64,000 nucleotides of DNA. It comes from Allocatelliglobosispora scoriae. GTDB taxonomy: Bacteria > Actinomycetota > Actinomycetes > Mycobacteriales > Micromonosporaceae. The notes under the pieces are model-generated. The model had not been told where the DNA came from, did not search any database, and saw nothing but the letters and a program-made list of their open reading frames with translations. Shown here piece after piece: positions 50,985 through 58,857 of this stretch; the first letter of the stretch is position 1; each line of letters begins with the position of its first letter. The stretch is from contig NZ_JACHMN010000003.1 in the NCBI RefSeq assembly GCF_014204945.1, positions 992,001 through 1,056,000 of the forward strand, given 5' to 3'. The translations under genes and the position numbers were made by a program.

Positions 50985-51934
50985 ACCGCCGCCGGCTGCT
51001 GCTCGGCGCGGTCGCGACCGCCGCGCTGGGCGGCTGCGGCACCGATCCGTCGCAGGGCGACGCGTGGCACCGCGGCCAGATCACGGTGGGTACCGGGCCG
51101 ACCAACGACGTCTTCAACCAGATCGGCGGCGGCTACGCCGACGTCATCACCCGGCACCTGCCGGGCTATGAGGCGGTCGCGGTGCCGACGAACGGTGCCG
51201 CGGAGAACCTGCAGCGCCTGGTCCGGGGCGATGTCGACGTGGCCTTCACCTTCGCCGACAGCGCCGCCGACGCGGTCGCGGGCCTGGGCGCCTTCGCCAA
51301 CAACCCGCAGCCGATCCGGGCATTGGCCAGGGTCTTCAGCAGCTACACCCACCTGGTGACCCGGGCCGCCGGGCCGATCAAGCGGCTCGCCGATCTCGCC
51401 GACCGGCGGGTCGGGATGGGACCGCCGCGCTCGGGGACGGAGGTCGTCGCGACCCGCATCCTCACCTCGGCCGGGATCCGGGTGAAGCAGGTGTCCGGCT
51501 CGCTCAACCAGATGATCGCCCTGATGCGCTCCGGCGACCTCGACGCGATGTTCTACTCGGCCGGAGTGCCGACCGTCGGCATCACCGCGCTCTTCGAGCG
51601 GAACAGCACATACACCCTGCTGCCGACCGCGTCGGTCCTGGCCGACCTGCAGCGGACCTACCCGGGCATCTACACCGACGGGTCGATCCCGGGCTCGGTC
51701 TACGGCCTGATCGTGCGGGAGATCCCGACGGTCACGATCCCCAACCTGATCGTCGTCGCGGTGAACCTGCCGGAGCGGCTGGCGTACGAGATGACTCGGT
51801 TGATCTTCGATTACCAGGGCGAACTCGAACTGGTGCACCCCGAGGGGAAGAATATTTCCCAGGCCGTCGCCTCGCATACGCTGCCCGTCCAACTGCACGA
51901 CGGTGCCCAGCGGTACTACAGCGGGTTGGGCTGA
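50981..51934 (+). CDS. TAXI-family solute-binding lipoprotein
   Basis: A 317-residue exported protein with a lipobox (LGGC, Cys19) after RRRLLLGAVATAA. The mature part is a TAXI TRAP-type binding protein: TVGTGPTNDVFNQIGGGYAD, then TNGAAENLQRLVRGDVDVAF and MGPPRSGTEVVATRIL. TAXI proteins normally feed a TRAP membrane subunit, but none is nearby. Here it is coupled to a sensor kinase and may instead present a ligand to it. The GTG start overlaps the roadblock stop. Confidence 0.85.
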   Translation: MNRRRLLLGAVATAALGGCGTDPSQGDAWHRGQITVGTGPTNDVFNQIGGGYADVITRHLPGYEAVAVPTNGAAENLQRLVRGDVDVAFTFADSAADAVAGLGAFANNPQPIRALARVFSSYTHLVTRAAGPIKRLADLADRRVGMGPPRSGTEVVATRILTSAGIRVKQVSGSLNQMIALMRSGDLDAMFYSAGVPTVGITALFERNSTYTLLPTASVLADLQRTYPGIYTDGSIPGSVYGLIVREIPTVTIPNLIVVAVNLPERLAYEMTRLIFDYQGELELVHPEGKNISQAVASHTLPVQLHDGAQRYYSGLG

Positions 51935-52000
51935 CGCTCCGGAGAGTCCGACCGGTTAGTTGATCGCCACCTGATCGGTTCCCGGCGCACACTCAGCCGC

Positions 52001-52576
52001 ATGAGCTTGATCTACCTCGTGCAGCACGGTGAGAAGCAGCCGGAGCCCGGCGATCCGGGCCTCACCGACCGGGGTAGGTGGCAGGCCGATTGCGCCGCCC
52101 GGCTGCTGCGGGACGCCGGCATCACGAGTGTCTTCAGCAGCCCGCTGCTGCGCGCCGCCCAGACCGCCGAGCGCATCGCCGCCGTCGCCGGTCTCGGTGT
52201 CACCGTCGACGACCGGCTGCGCGAGCGGATGAACTGGGACGGCCACCGGCCGATCGGCGAGTTCCTCATCGACTGGTCCCGGTCCGTGCGCGAGCGGGAC
52301 TTCGTCCCCGCCGGGGGGTACTCGTCCCATCAGGCGGCCGAGCGGATGCGCGCGTTCCTCACCGAGGCGGCGCCCGCCGAGCCGATCGCGGTCGTCACCC
52401 ACGGCGGCATCACCGTCGACCTGCTCCGATCCCTGCTGGGCGATGCGGCCGTGCCCGCGCGGCTGCTGCACGAGGGCGTCCCGTCCGCGGCGATCACCAC
52501 CATCGACGGCTTCTCCGTGGTGCGGATCGCCGCCACCACCCACCTCGACGAGCTGCCCCGGCGGGGCGCGCGCTGA
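52001..52576 (+). CDS. Histidine phosphatase superfamily protein, QHG variant
   Basis: A 191-residue phosphoglycerate-mutase-like protein. The usual RHG motif is LVQHGEK here, with Gln in place of Arg before the catalytic His9. Other parts are normal: SVFSSPLLRAAQTAERIA, ERMNWDG and VVTHGGITVDLLRS (second catalytic His). The change may affect phosphate binding, so activity is uncertain. It is a single gene ending at a terminator hairpin. Confidence 0.8.
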   Translation: MSLIYLVQHGEKQPEPGDPGLTDRGRWQADCAARLLRDAGITSVFSSPLLRAAQTAERIAAVAGLGVTVDDRLRERMNWDGHRPIGEFLIDWSRSVRERDFVPAGGYSSHQAAERMRAFLTEAAPAEPIAVVTHGGITVDLLRSLLGDAAVPARLLHEGVPSAAITTIDGFSVVRIAATTHLDELPRRGAR

Positions 52577-52585
52577 CGGGTCGCG

Positions 52586-52625
52586 GCACAGCGCGGCCTC
52601 GCGCAGCGAGACGGCCGCGCTGTGC
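52586..52625 (+). terminator. 13-bp hairpin after the histidine phosphatase gene
   Basis: GCACAGCGCGGCC (52586-52598) pairs with GGCCGCGCTGTGC (52613-52625) over a 14-nt loop. It begins 10 nt after the stop. No U-tract, as is common in GC-rich genomes. Confidence 0.7.
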
Positions 52626-52745
52626 TGCACGGCGTGACGGTTGTCCGGTGCCGGGCAATGTCTGGAATCGGAAGGGTCCATATCGATGGATGGGGCTTAG
52701 CTTTAGCGCACCCCGGGGCCATCCTTACCCTTCCAAGGAGAATCC

Positions 52746-54470
52746 ATGGCACACCCAAGCGGGCCGACCCGTCGGCTCCTGATCGCCGCGCTGGCCGGTG
52801 CGGTCGCCACCACCGGCGCCGTCAGCCTCCAGCTCTCAGCGTCGGCGGGCCTCCCACCCCTGTCCGTCTCGGACGGCGCCCTGCTCGTCTCGGCACCCTC
52901 CGGCTACCTCGGCGCGACCGAGGCGATTCCCGGCAGCTACCTCATCGGTCTCAAGGGCGCCGCGTCGCTCGCCGCCGCCGCCCGCGTGGAGGCGGGCGAC
53001 GAGGCCCGCAACCTGGTCGGAAAGCATGGCGGCACCGTCGGCACCGTGCTCTCCGCGGCACTGCGCGGTTTCACCTTCACCGGCACCGAGGCGCAGGCGA
53101 GGGCACTCGCGGCGGACCCGTCGGTGCAGTTCGTGCAGCAGAACGGCCGGGTCCACCTCACCGACACCCAGACCAACCCGCCGTCGTGGGGCCTGGACCG
53201 CATCGACCAGCGCAACCTGCCGCTGGACAAGGCCTACACCTATCCGACCACGGCCTCGTCGGTGCACGTCTACGTGCTCGACACCGGCATCCGGGCCTCG
53301 CACCAGACCTTCGGCGGCCGGGCCGACGTGGTCTTCGACAACATCGGTGACGGCCGCAACGGCGTCGACTGCCACGGGCACGGCACCCACACCGCGGGCA
53401 CGATCGGCGGCTCCACCGTCGGCGTCGCCAAGGGCGTGAAGGTGCACGCCGTCCGGGTCCTCGACTGCTCCGGCAACGGCGACGACAACAAGATCGCCGA
53501 GGCGATCGACTGGGTCACCGCGCACGCGCAGAAGCCCGCCGTCGCCAACATGAGCCTCGGCGCCCAGGGCACCCATGCCGGGATGGAGACGGCGGTGCGG
53601 GGCGCGATCGCGGTCGGCATCACCTTCGCCCTCGCCGGGGGCAACAACGGCGAGTCCGCCTGCAACTTCACCCCGGCCCGGGAACCGCTCGCGATCACCG
53701 TCGGCGCCACCGAGTCCAACGACGCCAAGGCGAGCTACTCCAATTACGGCAGCTGCCTGGACATCTGGGCACCGGGCTCCAACATCGTCTCGGCCGGATA
53801 CAGCAGTGACACCGGCACCGCCACGATGAGCGGCACCTCGATGGCGTCGCCGCACGTCGCGGGCGCGGCAGCGCTCTACCTCGCGGCCAACCCCAATGCC
53901 ACCCCCGCACAGGTACGCGACGCGCTGGTCAACGGCGGCACGCCCGGCAAGGTCACCAACCCGGGCAGCGGCTCGCCGAACGTGCTGCTCTACGTGGGCG
54001 GCACCGCTCCGTCCCCGACACCCTCCACCTCGCCCTCGGTGCCGCCGACCTCGCCGTCGCCGTCCGCCTCTCCCTCCACCCCACCGTCGCCGTCCTCCTC
54101 GCCGTCCCCGCCGCCGCCCGGTGGCGTCTACGCCAACGAGAACGACTATCCGGTCGGGGACTTCAACAACCCGGGCGTCAGCACGATCACGGTCAGCGGG
54201 CGCCCCGGCAGCGCACCGGCCTCGCTCAGCGTCAAGGTACGGGTCGTCTGCCCCAACCGGGGCCAGCTCAGCATCGAACTGGTCGGGCCCAACGGCTACA
54301 CGTACCAGCTCAAGCAGATCAACTTCGGTGACACGGCGCCCAATGTGGACGCGACATACACGGTCAACGCGAGCTCGTCACCGGCCTCCGGGCAGTGGAC
54401 GCTGCGGGTGCGGGCCTTCAACTTCACCGCCACCAACGGAACCATCGACCGATGGAGCCTGACCTTCTAG
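52746..54470 (+). CDS. Secreted subtilisin-family (S8) protease with P-domain
   Basis: A 574-residue precursor. Signal peptide (about 1-34), then an inhibitor I9 prodomain (SYLIGLKGAASLAAAARVEA to about 135). The S8A catalytic core has Asp in VYVLDTGIRASH, His in CHGHGTHTAGTIGG and Ser in GTATMSGTSMASPHVAG, with the oxyanion Asn in LAGGNNGESA. A Ser/Pro/Thr linker (about 420-460) leads to a C-terminal proprotein-convertase P-domain (VGDFNNPGVSTITVSG). It acts outside the cell. AAGGAGAA precedes the ATG. Confidence 0.93.
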   Translation: MAHPSGPTRRLLIAALAGAVATTGAVSLQLSASAGLPPLSVSDGALLVSAPSGYLGATEAIPGSYLIGLKGAASLAAAARVEAGDEARNLVGKHGGTVGTVLSAALRGFTFTGTEAQARALAADPSVQFVQQNGRVHLTDTQTNPPSWGLDRIDQRNLPLDKAYTYPTTASSVHVYVLDTGIRASHQTFGGRADVVFDNIGDGRNGVDCHGHGTHTAGTIGGSTVGVAKGVKVHAVRVLDCSGNGDDNKIAEAIDWVTAHAQKPAVANMSLGAQGTHAGMETAVRGAIAVGITFALAGGNNGESACNFTPAREPLAITVGATESNDAKASYSNYGSCLDIWAPGSNIVSAGYSSDTGTATMSGTSMASPHVAGAAALYLAANPNATPAQVRDALVNGGTPGKVTNPGSGSPNVLLYVGGTAPSPTPSTSPSVPPTSPSPSASPSTPPSPSSSPSPPPPGGVYANENDYPVGDFNNPGVSTITVSGRPGSAPASLSVKVRVVCPNRGQLSIELVGPNGYTYQLKQINFGDTAPNVDATYTVNASSSPASGQWTLRVRAFNFTATNGTIDRWSLTF

Positions 54471-54526
54471 GCACTCGGGTGGGCTCGCCCCTGGCCGGGC
54501 GGGCCCACCTTCAATACGCTGCGGGG

Positions 54527-55495
54527 ATGCCGTCCCTGCTGGAACCGGTCGGTCTGGCGCAGATCCACAGCGACCTCTATCTCGACCTGCTCTCCCATCC
54601 CCGGAGCACCCCGACCGACCTCGCGGCGAGGCAGGACCTGCCGGTGGCCCGCGTCCGCAAGGCCCTGCAGCGCCTGCTCGACACGGGGCTCGCCGCCCGC
54701 CTCGTCGGCAGCCGCAACAGCTATGTCGCGGCGCCGCCGGAGATCGCCGTCGACGCGCTGGTGCTGCGCCGCAGCAAGCAGCTGGAGCAGCTGCGCATCG
54801 ATGCGCACGAGCTGGCGCTGCGGGTGCGCTCGGTGCTCCCGCCGGCCGAGTCGTCGGAGTTGATCCAGCTCGTCGAGGGCCCCGAGGCGGTGAGCCACCA
54901 TCTCGCCAGGATGCAGCTCGGTGCCCGCGAGGAGGTGCTGATCATCGACAGCCCGCCCTACCTCTACGGGCGGCCGGTGGCGAATGCGGAGGAGATGCAG
55001 GCGCTCGCCCGAGGCGTGAGCTACCGGGCGCTCTACGACGCCCCGGGACTGCACGAGGCCGGGCACGTCGACCAGATGATGGAGTGCGTCGCGGCGGGGG
55101 AGCAGGCGCGTACGCTGCCCAGCATCCGGATGAAGATGATCATCGCGGATCGCGACCTGGCGCTGCTGCCGATCAGCTTCTCCGCCGGTGAGACCGGCAC
55201 CCGGATCCTGGTGCACGCCTCGCCGCTGCTCGACGCGCTGGTGCTCTGCTTCGAGTCGCTCTGGGCGCAGGCCACCCCGATCGGCGTCACCGCGACCACA
55301 TCCGAAGGCGTCAGCGATCAGGACCGGCGGCTGCTCTCGATGCTGGCGAGCGGGTTCAAGGACCGGGCGATAGCCAGGGCGCTCGGCGTGACGGAGCGAA
55401 CGGTGGGCCGCCGGATCCAGGAGCTGATGGCACAGCTCCACGCGACGACCCGCTTCCAGGCCGGACTGTCGGCCGCCCGCCGAGGCTGGCTCTGA
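54527..55495 (+). CDS. TrmB-like N-terminal / LuxR C-terminal regulator
   Basis: A 322-residue regulator. The N-terminal winged helix (SDLYLDLLSHPRSTPTDLAA, VARVRKALQRLLDTGLAARL) resembles TrmB. The middle has a TrmB effector-like/phospholipase-like fold (EVLIIDSPPYLYGRP). A LuxR-type HTH is C-terminal (LLSMLASGFKDRAIARALGV, TERTVGRRIQELMAQL). Such hybrids are frequent in Streptomyces and relatives. ATG 54527 follows TACGCT (54515-54520) closely, which suggests a leaderless transcript. Targets unknown. Confidence 0.85.
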   Translation: MPSLLEPVGLAQIHSDLYLDLLSHPRSTPTDLAARQDLPVARVRKALQRLLDTGLAARLVGSRNSYVAAPPEIAVDALVLRRSKQLEQLRIDAHELALRVRSVLPPAESSELIQLVEGPEAVSHHLARMQLGAREEVLIIDSPPYLYGRPVANAEEMQALARGVSYRALYDAPGLHEAGHVDQMMECVAAGEQARTLPSIRMKMIIADRDLALLPISFSAGETGTRILVHASPLLDALVLCFESLWAQATPIGVTATTSEGVSDQDRRLLSMLASGFKDRAIARALGVTERTVGRRIQELMAQLHATTRFQAGLSAARRGWL

Positions 55496-55499
55496 CCCT

Positions 55500-55536
55500 T
55501 TAGGACCAACTCTTGAAGAGTTGCGGCGATCTTGGC
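55500..55536. repeat. Dispersed CAACTCTTGAAGAGTTG element (inverted)
   Basis: TTAGGACCAACTCTTGAAGA starts near 55500 and continues GTTGCGGCGATCTTGGC, the reverse orientation of copies at 24346 and 26981. Core 55507-55523. It follows the regulator stop by a few bases. Confidence 0.88.
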
Positions 55537-55550
55537 GCGGCGACCCGGTC

Positions 55551-55610
55551 ACGTTTTGCAGCAAAGCGTGCCCTCCGACGTGCGAATGGGCACGCTTTGC
55601 TGCAAAACGT
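55551..55610. terminator. Perfect 23-bp hairpin between convergent genes
   Basis: ACGTTTTGCAGCAAAGCGTG starts at 55551 (arm to 55573) and pairs exactly with 55588-55610, leaving a 14-nt loop. The right arm ends in the first base of the reverse-strand stop of the formylglycine-generating enzyme gene. Likely a bidirectional terminator. Confidence 0.85.
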
Positions 55611-56482
55611 CACTGGGTTTGGGCGACGCGGAAGCCGATGTTGCCGCTGGAGCTGTCGGGGGTGTTCGACGAGCGGGCGGCCACCCGGTAACGGTTGCAG
55701 TAGGAGTCGTGGCACATGTGCGAGCCGCCGCGCATCGACCGGGCGTGCTGGTCGGCGCCGAACCAGTCCGCGCACCACTCCCAGACGTTTCCGGCCGTGT
55801 TGAACAGGCCGAATCCGTTGGGGGCGAACGACTGTGCGGGCGCCGTGCCGCCGAGCCCGGTCTGCCAGATGTTGCACGCCGCGTCGCCGCCGGGGGTCAG
55901 GTCGTCGCCCCAGGGGTAGCGCCGCTGGTCGAGGCCGCCGCGGGCGGCGTACTCCCACTCGGCCTCGGTGGGCAGGCGCGTGCCCGACCAGCCGCAGTAG
56001 GCGGTCGCGTCGTGCCAGGTCACGTGCACGACCGGGTGGTCGGCGGCGGCCTCGGTGCCGGGTCCGCGCGGATGCCGCCAGGTCGCGCCTTCGACCGCAC
56101 ACCACCAGGGCGTTCCGTGTACGCGGGGCGCCGACTCCGCCAGCTCCGCGCTGAGGAAGCCCTCGTAGACGAAGGAGTAGCCGAACCGTTCCGACTCGGT
56201 GCGGTAGCCGGTCGCGGTGACGAAGGCGGCGAACTGCGCGTTCGTCACCGTGGTCGCCGCGATGGCGAAGGGGCGCACCGTGACGGTCCGGATCGGCCCC
56301 TCGCCGTCGGCGGGGAACCCGTCCTCGGCGCCCATCCGGAAGGCGCCACCGGGAAGGCTGATCAGGCCGGCCGCTGGTGAGGGCTGATGTGGCGCAGCGG
56401 CCGGCCGATTGATCACCGCTACCGGGGTGGTGCCCGGTGCGGCCGTCCCTGACGCGGTGGCGCAGCAGGGTCGGTGGGTCAT
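55610..56482 (-). CDS. Formylglycine-generating enzyme (sulfatase maturase)
   Basis: A 290-residue FGE/SUMF1-family protein. It has LISLPGGAFRMGAEDGFPAD, VTWHDATAYCGWSGTRLPTE, GNVWEWCADWF and the copper/active-site segment RGGSHMCHDSYCNRYR (Cys257, Cys262), which matches functional FGE. It oxidises the sulfatase active-site Cys to formylglycine. Its start overlaps the stop of the sulfatase gene, so the substrate and its maturase are made together. No signal peptide is evident, so it should act in the cytoplasm. Confidence 0.93.
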   Translation of the reverse strand: MTHRPCCATASGTAAPGTTPVAVINRPAAAPHQPSPAAGLISLPGGAFRMGAEDGFPADGEGPIRTVTVRPFAIAATTVTNAQFAAFVTATGYRTESERFGYSFVYEGFLSAELAESAPRVHGTPWWCAVEGATWRHPRGPGTEAAADHPVVHVTWHDATAYCGWSGTRLPTEAEWEYAARGGLDQRRYPWGDDLTPGGDAACNIWQTGLGGTAPAQSFAPNGFGLFNTAGNVWEWCADWFGADQHARSMRGGSHMCHDSYCNRYRVAARSSNTPDSSSGNIGFRVAQTQ

Positions 56483-57891
56483 GGTGCGGTGGCGCCCGAG
56501 CTGGTGCGGTCGGCGGCGAGCTGGGCGGCGAGGGCCGGGATGCCGAGCGCCTGCTCCTGCGCGGGCGTCGCCTGGTAGAGCAGGTTGGTCAGCTGGTGCG
56601 GGTCGTTGACGAGGTCGTAGTACTCCCGGAACAGCACGGCACCGGTGCCGGTCGGTATCCCGTTGGCGTCGGTGTGCAGCTGGTAGTACTCGGTGTACTG
56701 CCGCGTCGCGTCGACATAGGACGACCAGGTGTTGGGGCCGCCCGCACCGGTGCCGTGCTTCCAGAACTCGGTGAGCAGGCGGGTCCGCCGGTGCGAGCCG
56801 AGCAGCGAGTGGCCGTCGAGGACGTGCTGCGGCCCGGGGGTGACACCGGTCGCGTCGAAGATGGTCGGCGCGATGTCGATGTTGGCGGCGAGCCGGCCGT
56901 CGTCGGCGCCGGTGTCGAGGCCGCCGGCCGGCCAGGAGAGGTAGAACGGCACCTGGATCGACGGGGTGTATGGCACCGACTTCTTGGTCCAGCCGTGGTC
57001 GGCCCAGGTGTATCCGTTGTCGCCGATGAAGATGACCAGCGTGTTGTCCAACTGGCCGAGCGCGACGAGCTTCTGCCGGATCGCCTCGACGGCGTCGTCG
57101 ACGGAGAGCAGCGTGCGCAGCTGCGCGGTGCGGATCGCCTTGCCGTCGGCGAGGGTGCCGGTGGCGTTCTTGATGAACCCGGGCTTGTCGGACCGGTCCG
57201 CCTCGGGCACGGAGGGCCGCCCCTTCCAGGCCGGGACCGGCGTGTTCTCGTAGGGCGTGTCCGCCGTGTTGGGCCCGTGCGGCGCCTTGGGCGCCACGTA
57301 GAGGAACCAGGGCCGGGTGTCGGTGGCGCTGCGCTCGATGAACTTCACCGCCTGGTTCTTGATGACGGTGGTGGAGTAGCCCGCGATCGTCTTCACCGTG
57401 CCGTTGACGTTGTAGGTGCCGTCGTTGTAGGTGATGGGTGCGAGCAGCGCGTACTCGTCGAAGTGCGGGGGATTGTCGTGGACGTCCCAGCCGTTGAGGA
57501 ACTTGCCGTAGAGCCCGGTCCGGTAACCGGCGTCGTGGAGGTACCGCTGCACCGTGCCGCTGTGGTCGAGGTTCTCCGAGTGCTGATTGCCGCGTACGCC
57601 GTGGTTGTGCGCGTACCGGCCGGTCAGGATCGAGGAGCGCGACGGTGCGCAGAGGGGCGTGGCGGCGTACCCCCGGGTGAACGTGACGCCCTGGTCGCCG
57701 AGCCAGCCGACGGTCTTGGGCGTCGCCCAGCTCGTGTTCTTGGGCTGGTCGTCGGTGACGATCACCAGGATGTTGGGGCGGGCCGGGGGCGCGGCCGATG
57801 CCGCCGTGCCGCCCGCGGCGGTCGCGCTCGCCAGACCGGCGGCGGCCGTGCCGGCGATCAGGGTACGCCGACTGACGGTGGGAATGTCCAT
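56479..57891 (-). CDS. Secreted sulfatase with Tat signal
   Basis: A 470-residue type I sulfatase. The twin-arginine signal is SRRTLIAGTAAAGL (about 7-33). The metal site begins NILVIVTDDQP. The sulfatase signature is CAPSRSSILTGR (81-92), with Cys81 to be converted to formylglycine. YGKFLNGWD and FIGDNGYTWADHGWTKKS fit the second half. Tat export suits folding and Cys modification in the cytoplasm before export. It probably desulfates a polysaccharide or aryl sulfate. The FGE gene is directly coupled downstream. Confidence 0.92.
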   Translation of the reverse strand: MDIPTVSRRTLIAGTAAAGLASATAAGGTAASAAPPARPNILVIVTDDQPKNTSWATPKTVGWLGDQGVTFTRGYAATPLCAPSRSSILTGRYAHNHGVRGNQHSENLDHSGTVQRYLHDAGYRTGLYGKFLNGWDVHDNPPHFDEYALLAPITYNDGTYNVNGTVKTIAGYSTTVIKNQAVKFIERSATDTRPWFLYVAPKAPHGPNTADTPYENTPVPAWKGRPSVPEADRSDKPGFIKNATGTLADGKAIRTAQLRTLLSVDDAVEAIRQKLVALGQLDNTLVIFIGDNGYTWADHGWTKKSVPYTPSIQVPFYLSWPAGGLDTGADDGRLAANIDIAPTIFDATGVTPGPQHVLDGHSLLGSHRRTRLLTEFWKHGTGAGGPNTWSSYVDATRQYTEYYQLHTDANGIPTGTGAVLFREYYDLVNDPHQLTNLLYQATPAQEQALGIPALAAQLAADRTSSGATAP

Positions 57892-57899
57892 ATCGATGA

Positions 57900-57918
57900 G
57901 CCTAAGATCCTGTTAGGC
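57900..57918. promoter_or_regulatory. Short palindrome upstream of the sulfatase gene
   Basis: GCCTAA and TTAGGC flank 7 bp (GATCCTG on the plus strand), 9 bp before the sulfatase start. It may be an operator, for example for the divergent MarR regulator. It is not a good DtxR box. Confidence 0.35.
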
Positions 57919-57983
57919 GCACCTCAAGAAACTATTCTTATCTATCCCGATAACGGATTGTTACTGTCAAATGCGGCAAGGCT

Positions 57984-58418
57984 ATGCTGTCGATCATGGA
58001 GGAGCTGATCCCGTGCCTCGCCCGCGACCTGCGTGCGGCCCTCGACGCGGAGTTGGCGCCCCTCGGGATCACGATGCAGCAGGGCGCGCTGATCATGCGG
58101 ATCGCGCAGGGCGAGGACAGCCCCGGCCAGCTCGCGGGCCTGGTCGGCACGGACACGGCGGGCATGACACGCCTCATCGACCGGCTGGTGGGCAAGGAGC
58201 TCGTGCGGCGGTCACCCCGCCCCGGCGATCGGCGAGCCGTCGTCGTCGAGCTGACCGAGGCCGGTCGTGAGCTGCATCCGCTGGTGCCGCCCGCCTTCGC
58301 CCGCGTCGCCGCGCGGCTTCTCGGCGGCTTCAGCCCCGCCGAGGAGCGGGCGGCGGACGACCTGCTCCGGCGCATGATCGAGAACCTGCACGGCGCCGGA
58401 GCCTGCACCGGCGGCTAG
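57984..58418 (+). CDS. MarR-family transcriptional regulator
   Basis: A 144-residue MarR protein. It has the wing-helix core (MQQGALIMRIAQGEDSPGQL, then AGMTRLIDRLVGKELVRRSP) and the wing RPGDRRAVVVELTEAGRELH. TATGCT at 57983-57988 is followed 7 nt later by ATG 57996, which could make a leaderless transcript. In that case the protein starts MEELIPCL, with 140 residues. It is divergent from the sulfatase operon and may regulate it. Its stop overlaps that of the convergent gene. Confidence 0.87.
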   Translation: MLSIMEELIPCLARDLRAALDAELAPLGITMQQGALIMRIAQGEDSPGQLAGLVGTDTAGMTRLIDRLVGKELVRRSPRPGDRRAVVVELTEAGRELHPLVPPAFARVAARLLGGFSPAEERAADDLLRRMIENLHGAGACTGG

Positions 58419-58816
58419 CCGACGCCGAGGGCCGCCTTCACCTTGGTGACGGCGGCGGTCTCCGGCTCGGTGACCCCGCCCGACGCGTCGGCGACCTTGT
58501 CGCACGCGGCGACGATCGCGCTGCGGAAGCCGTCCAGCTCGGCCGGGGCCTTGGACTGCAGGATCGTCGTGGACTGCTGCAGTGCGGCGAGGACGCCGGT
58601 CTCCATCTCGGCCGGCGATCCCTTCGGCACCTGCGGCAGCCCGCCGGACTTGAGCAGGTCGCGCAGCTCGGGCGACGAGCCGGCGAGCACCTTGGACCCG
58701 GCCATGCTCTCCTTGATGGTGGCGAAGAAGCCCGGGTCCGCGTTGGAGACGAGCATCATCGCGCCGAACGCGGCGGTCCGCAGCGTCTGGCGTTCCTCGT
58801 CGGTGTAATCGGTCAT
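58415..58816 (-). CDS. Hypothetical helical protein
   Basis: A 133-residue protein, mostly helical, beginning MTDYTDEERQTLRTAAFGAM. It has MLVSNADPGFFATIKESMAG and a C-terminal ETAAVTKVKAALGV. There is no signal peptide or catalytic motif. Proteins of this look are common in actinomycetes, but I do not recognise a family. ATG 58816 is chosen; ATG 58825 is three codons upstream. Confidence 0.6.
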   Translation of the reverse strand: MTDYTDEERQTLRTAAFGAMMLVSNADPGFFATIKESMAGSKVLAGSSPELRDLLKSGGLPQVPKGSPAEMETGVLAALQQSTTILQSKAPAELDGFRSAIVAACDKVADASGGVTEPETAAVTKVKAALGVG

Positions 58817-58857
58817 GCCCTGCATTCTGCTGCGCGCCAGTACGCCACCGTGGTGGT

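Noticed and set aside
57900-57918. DtxR/IdeR iron box at the sulfatase promoter
   Set aside because: The arms read GCCTAA...TTAGGC, the reverse order of the iron-box TTAGG...CCTAA halves, and the middle does not match.
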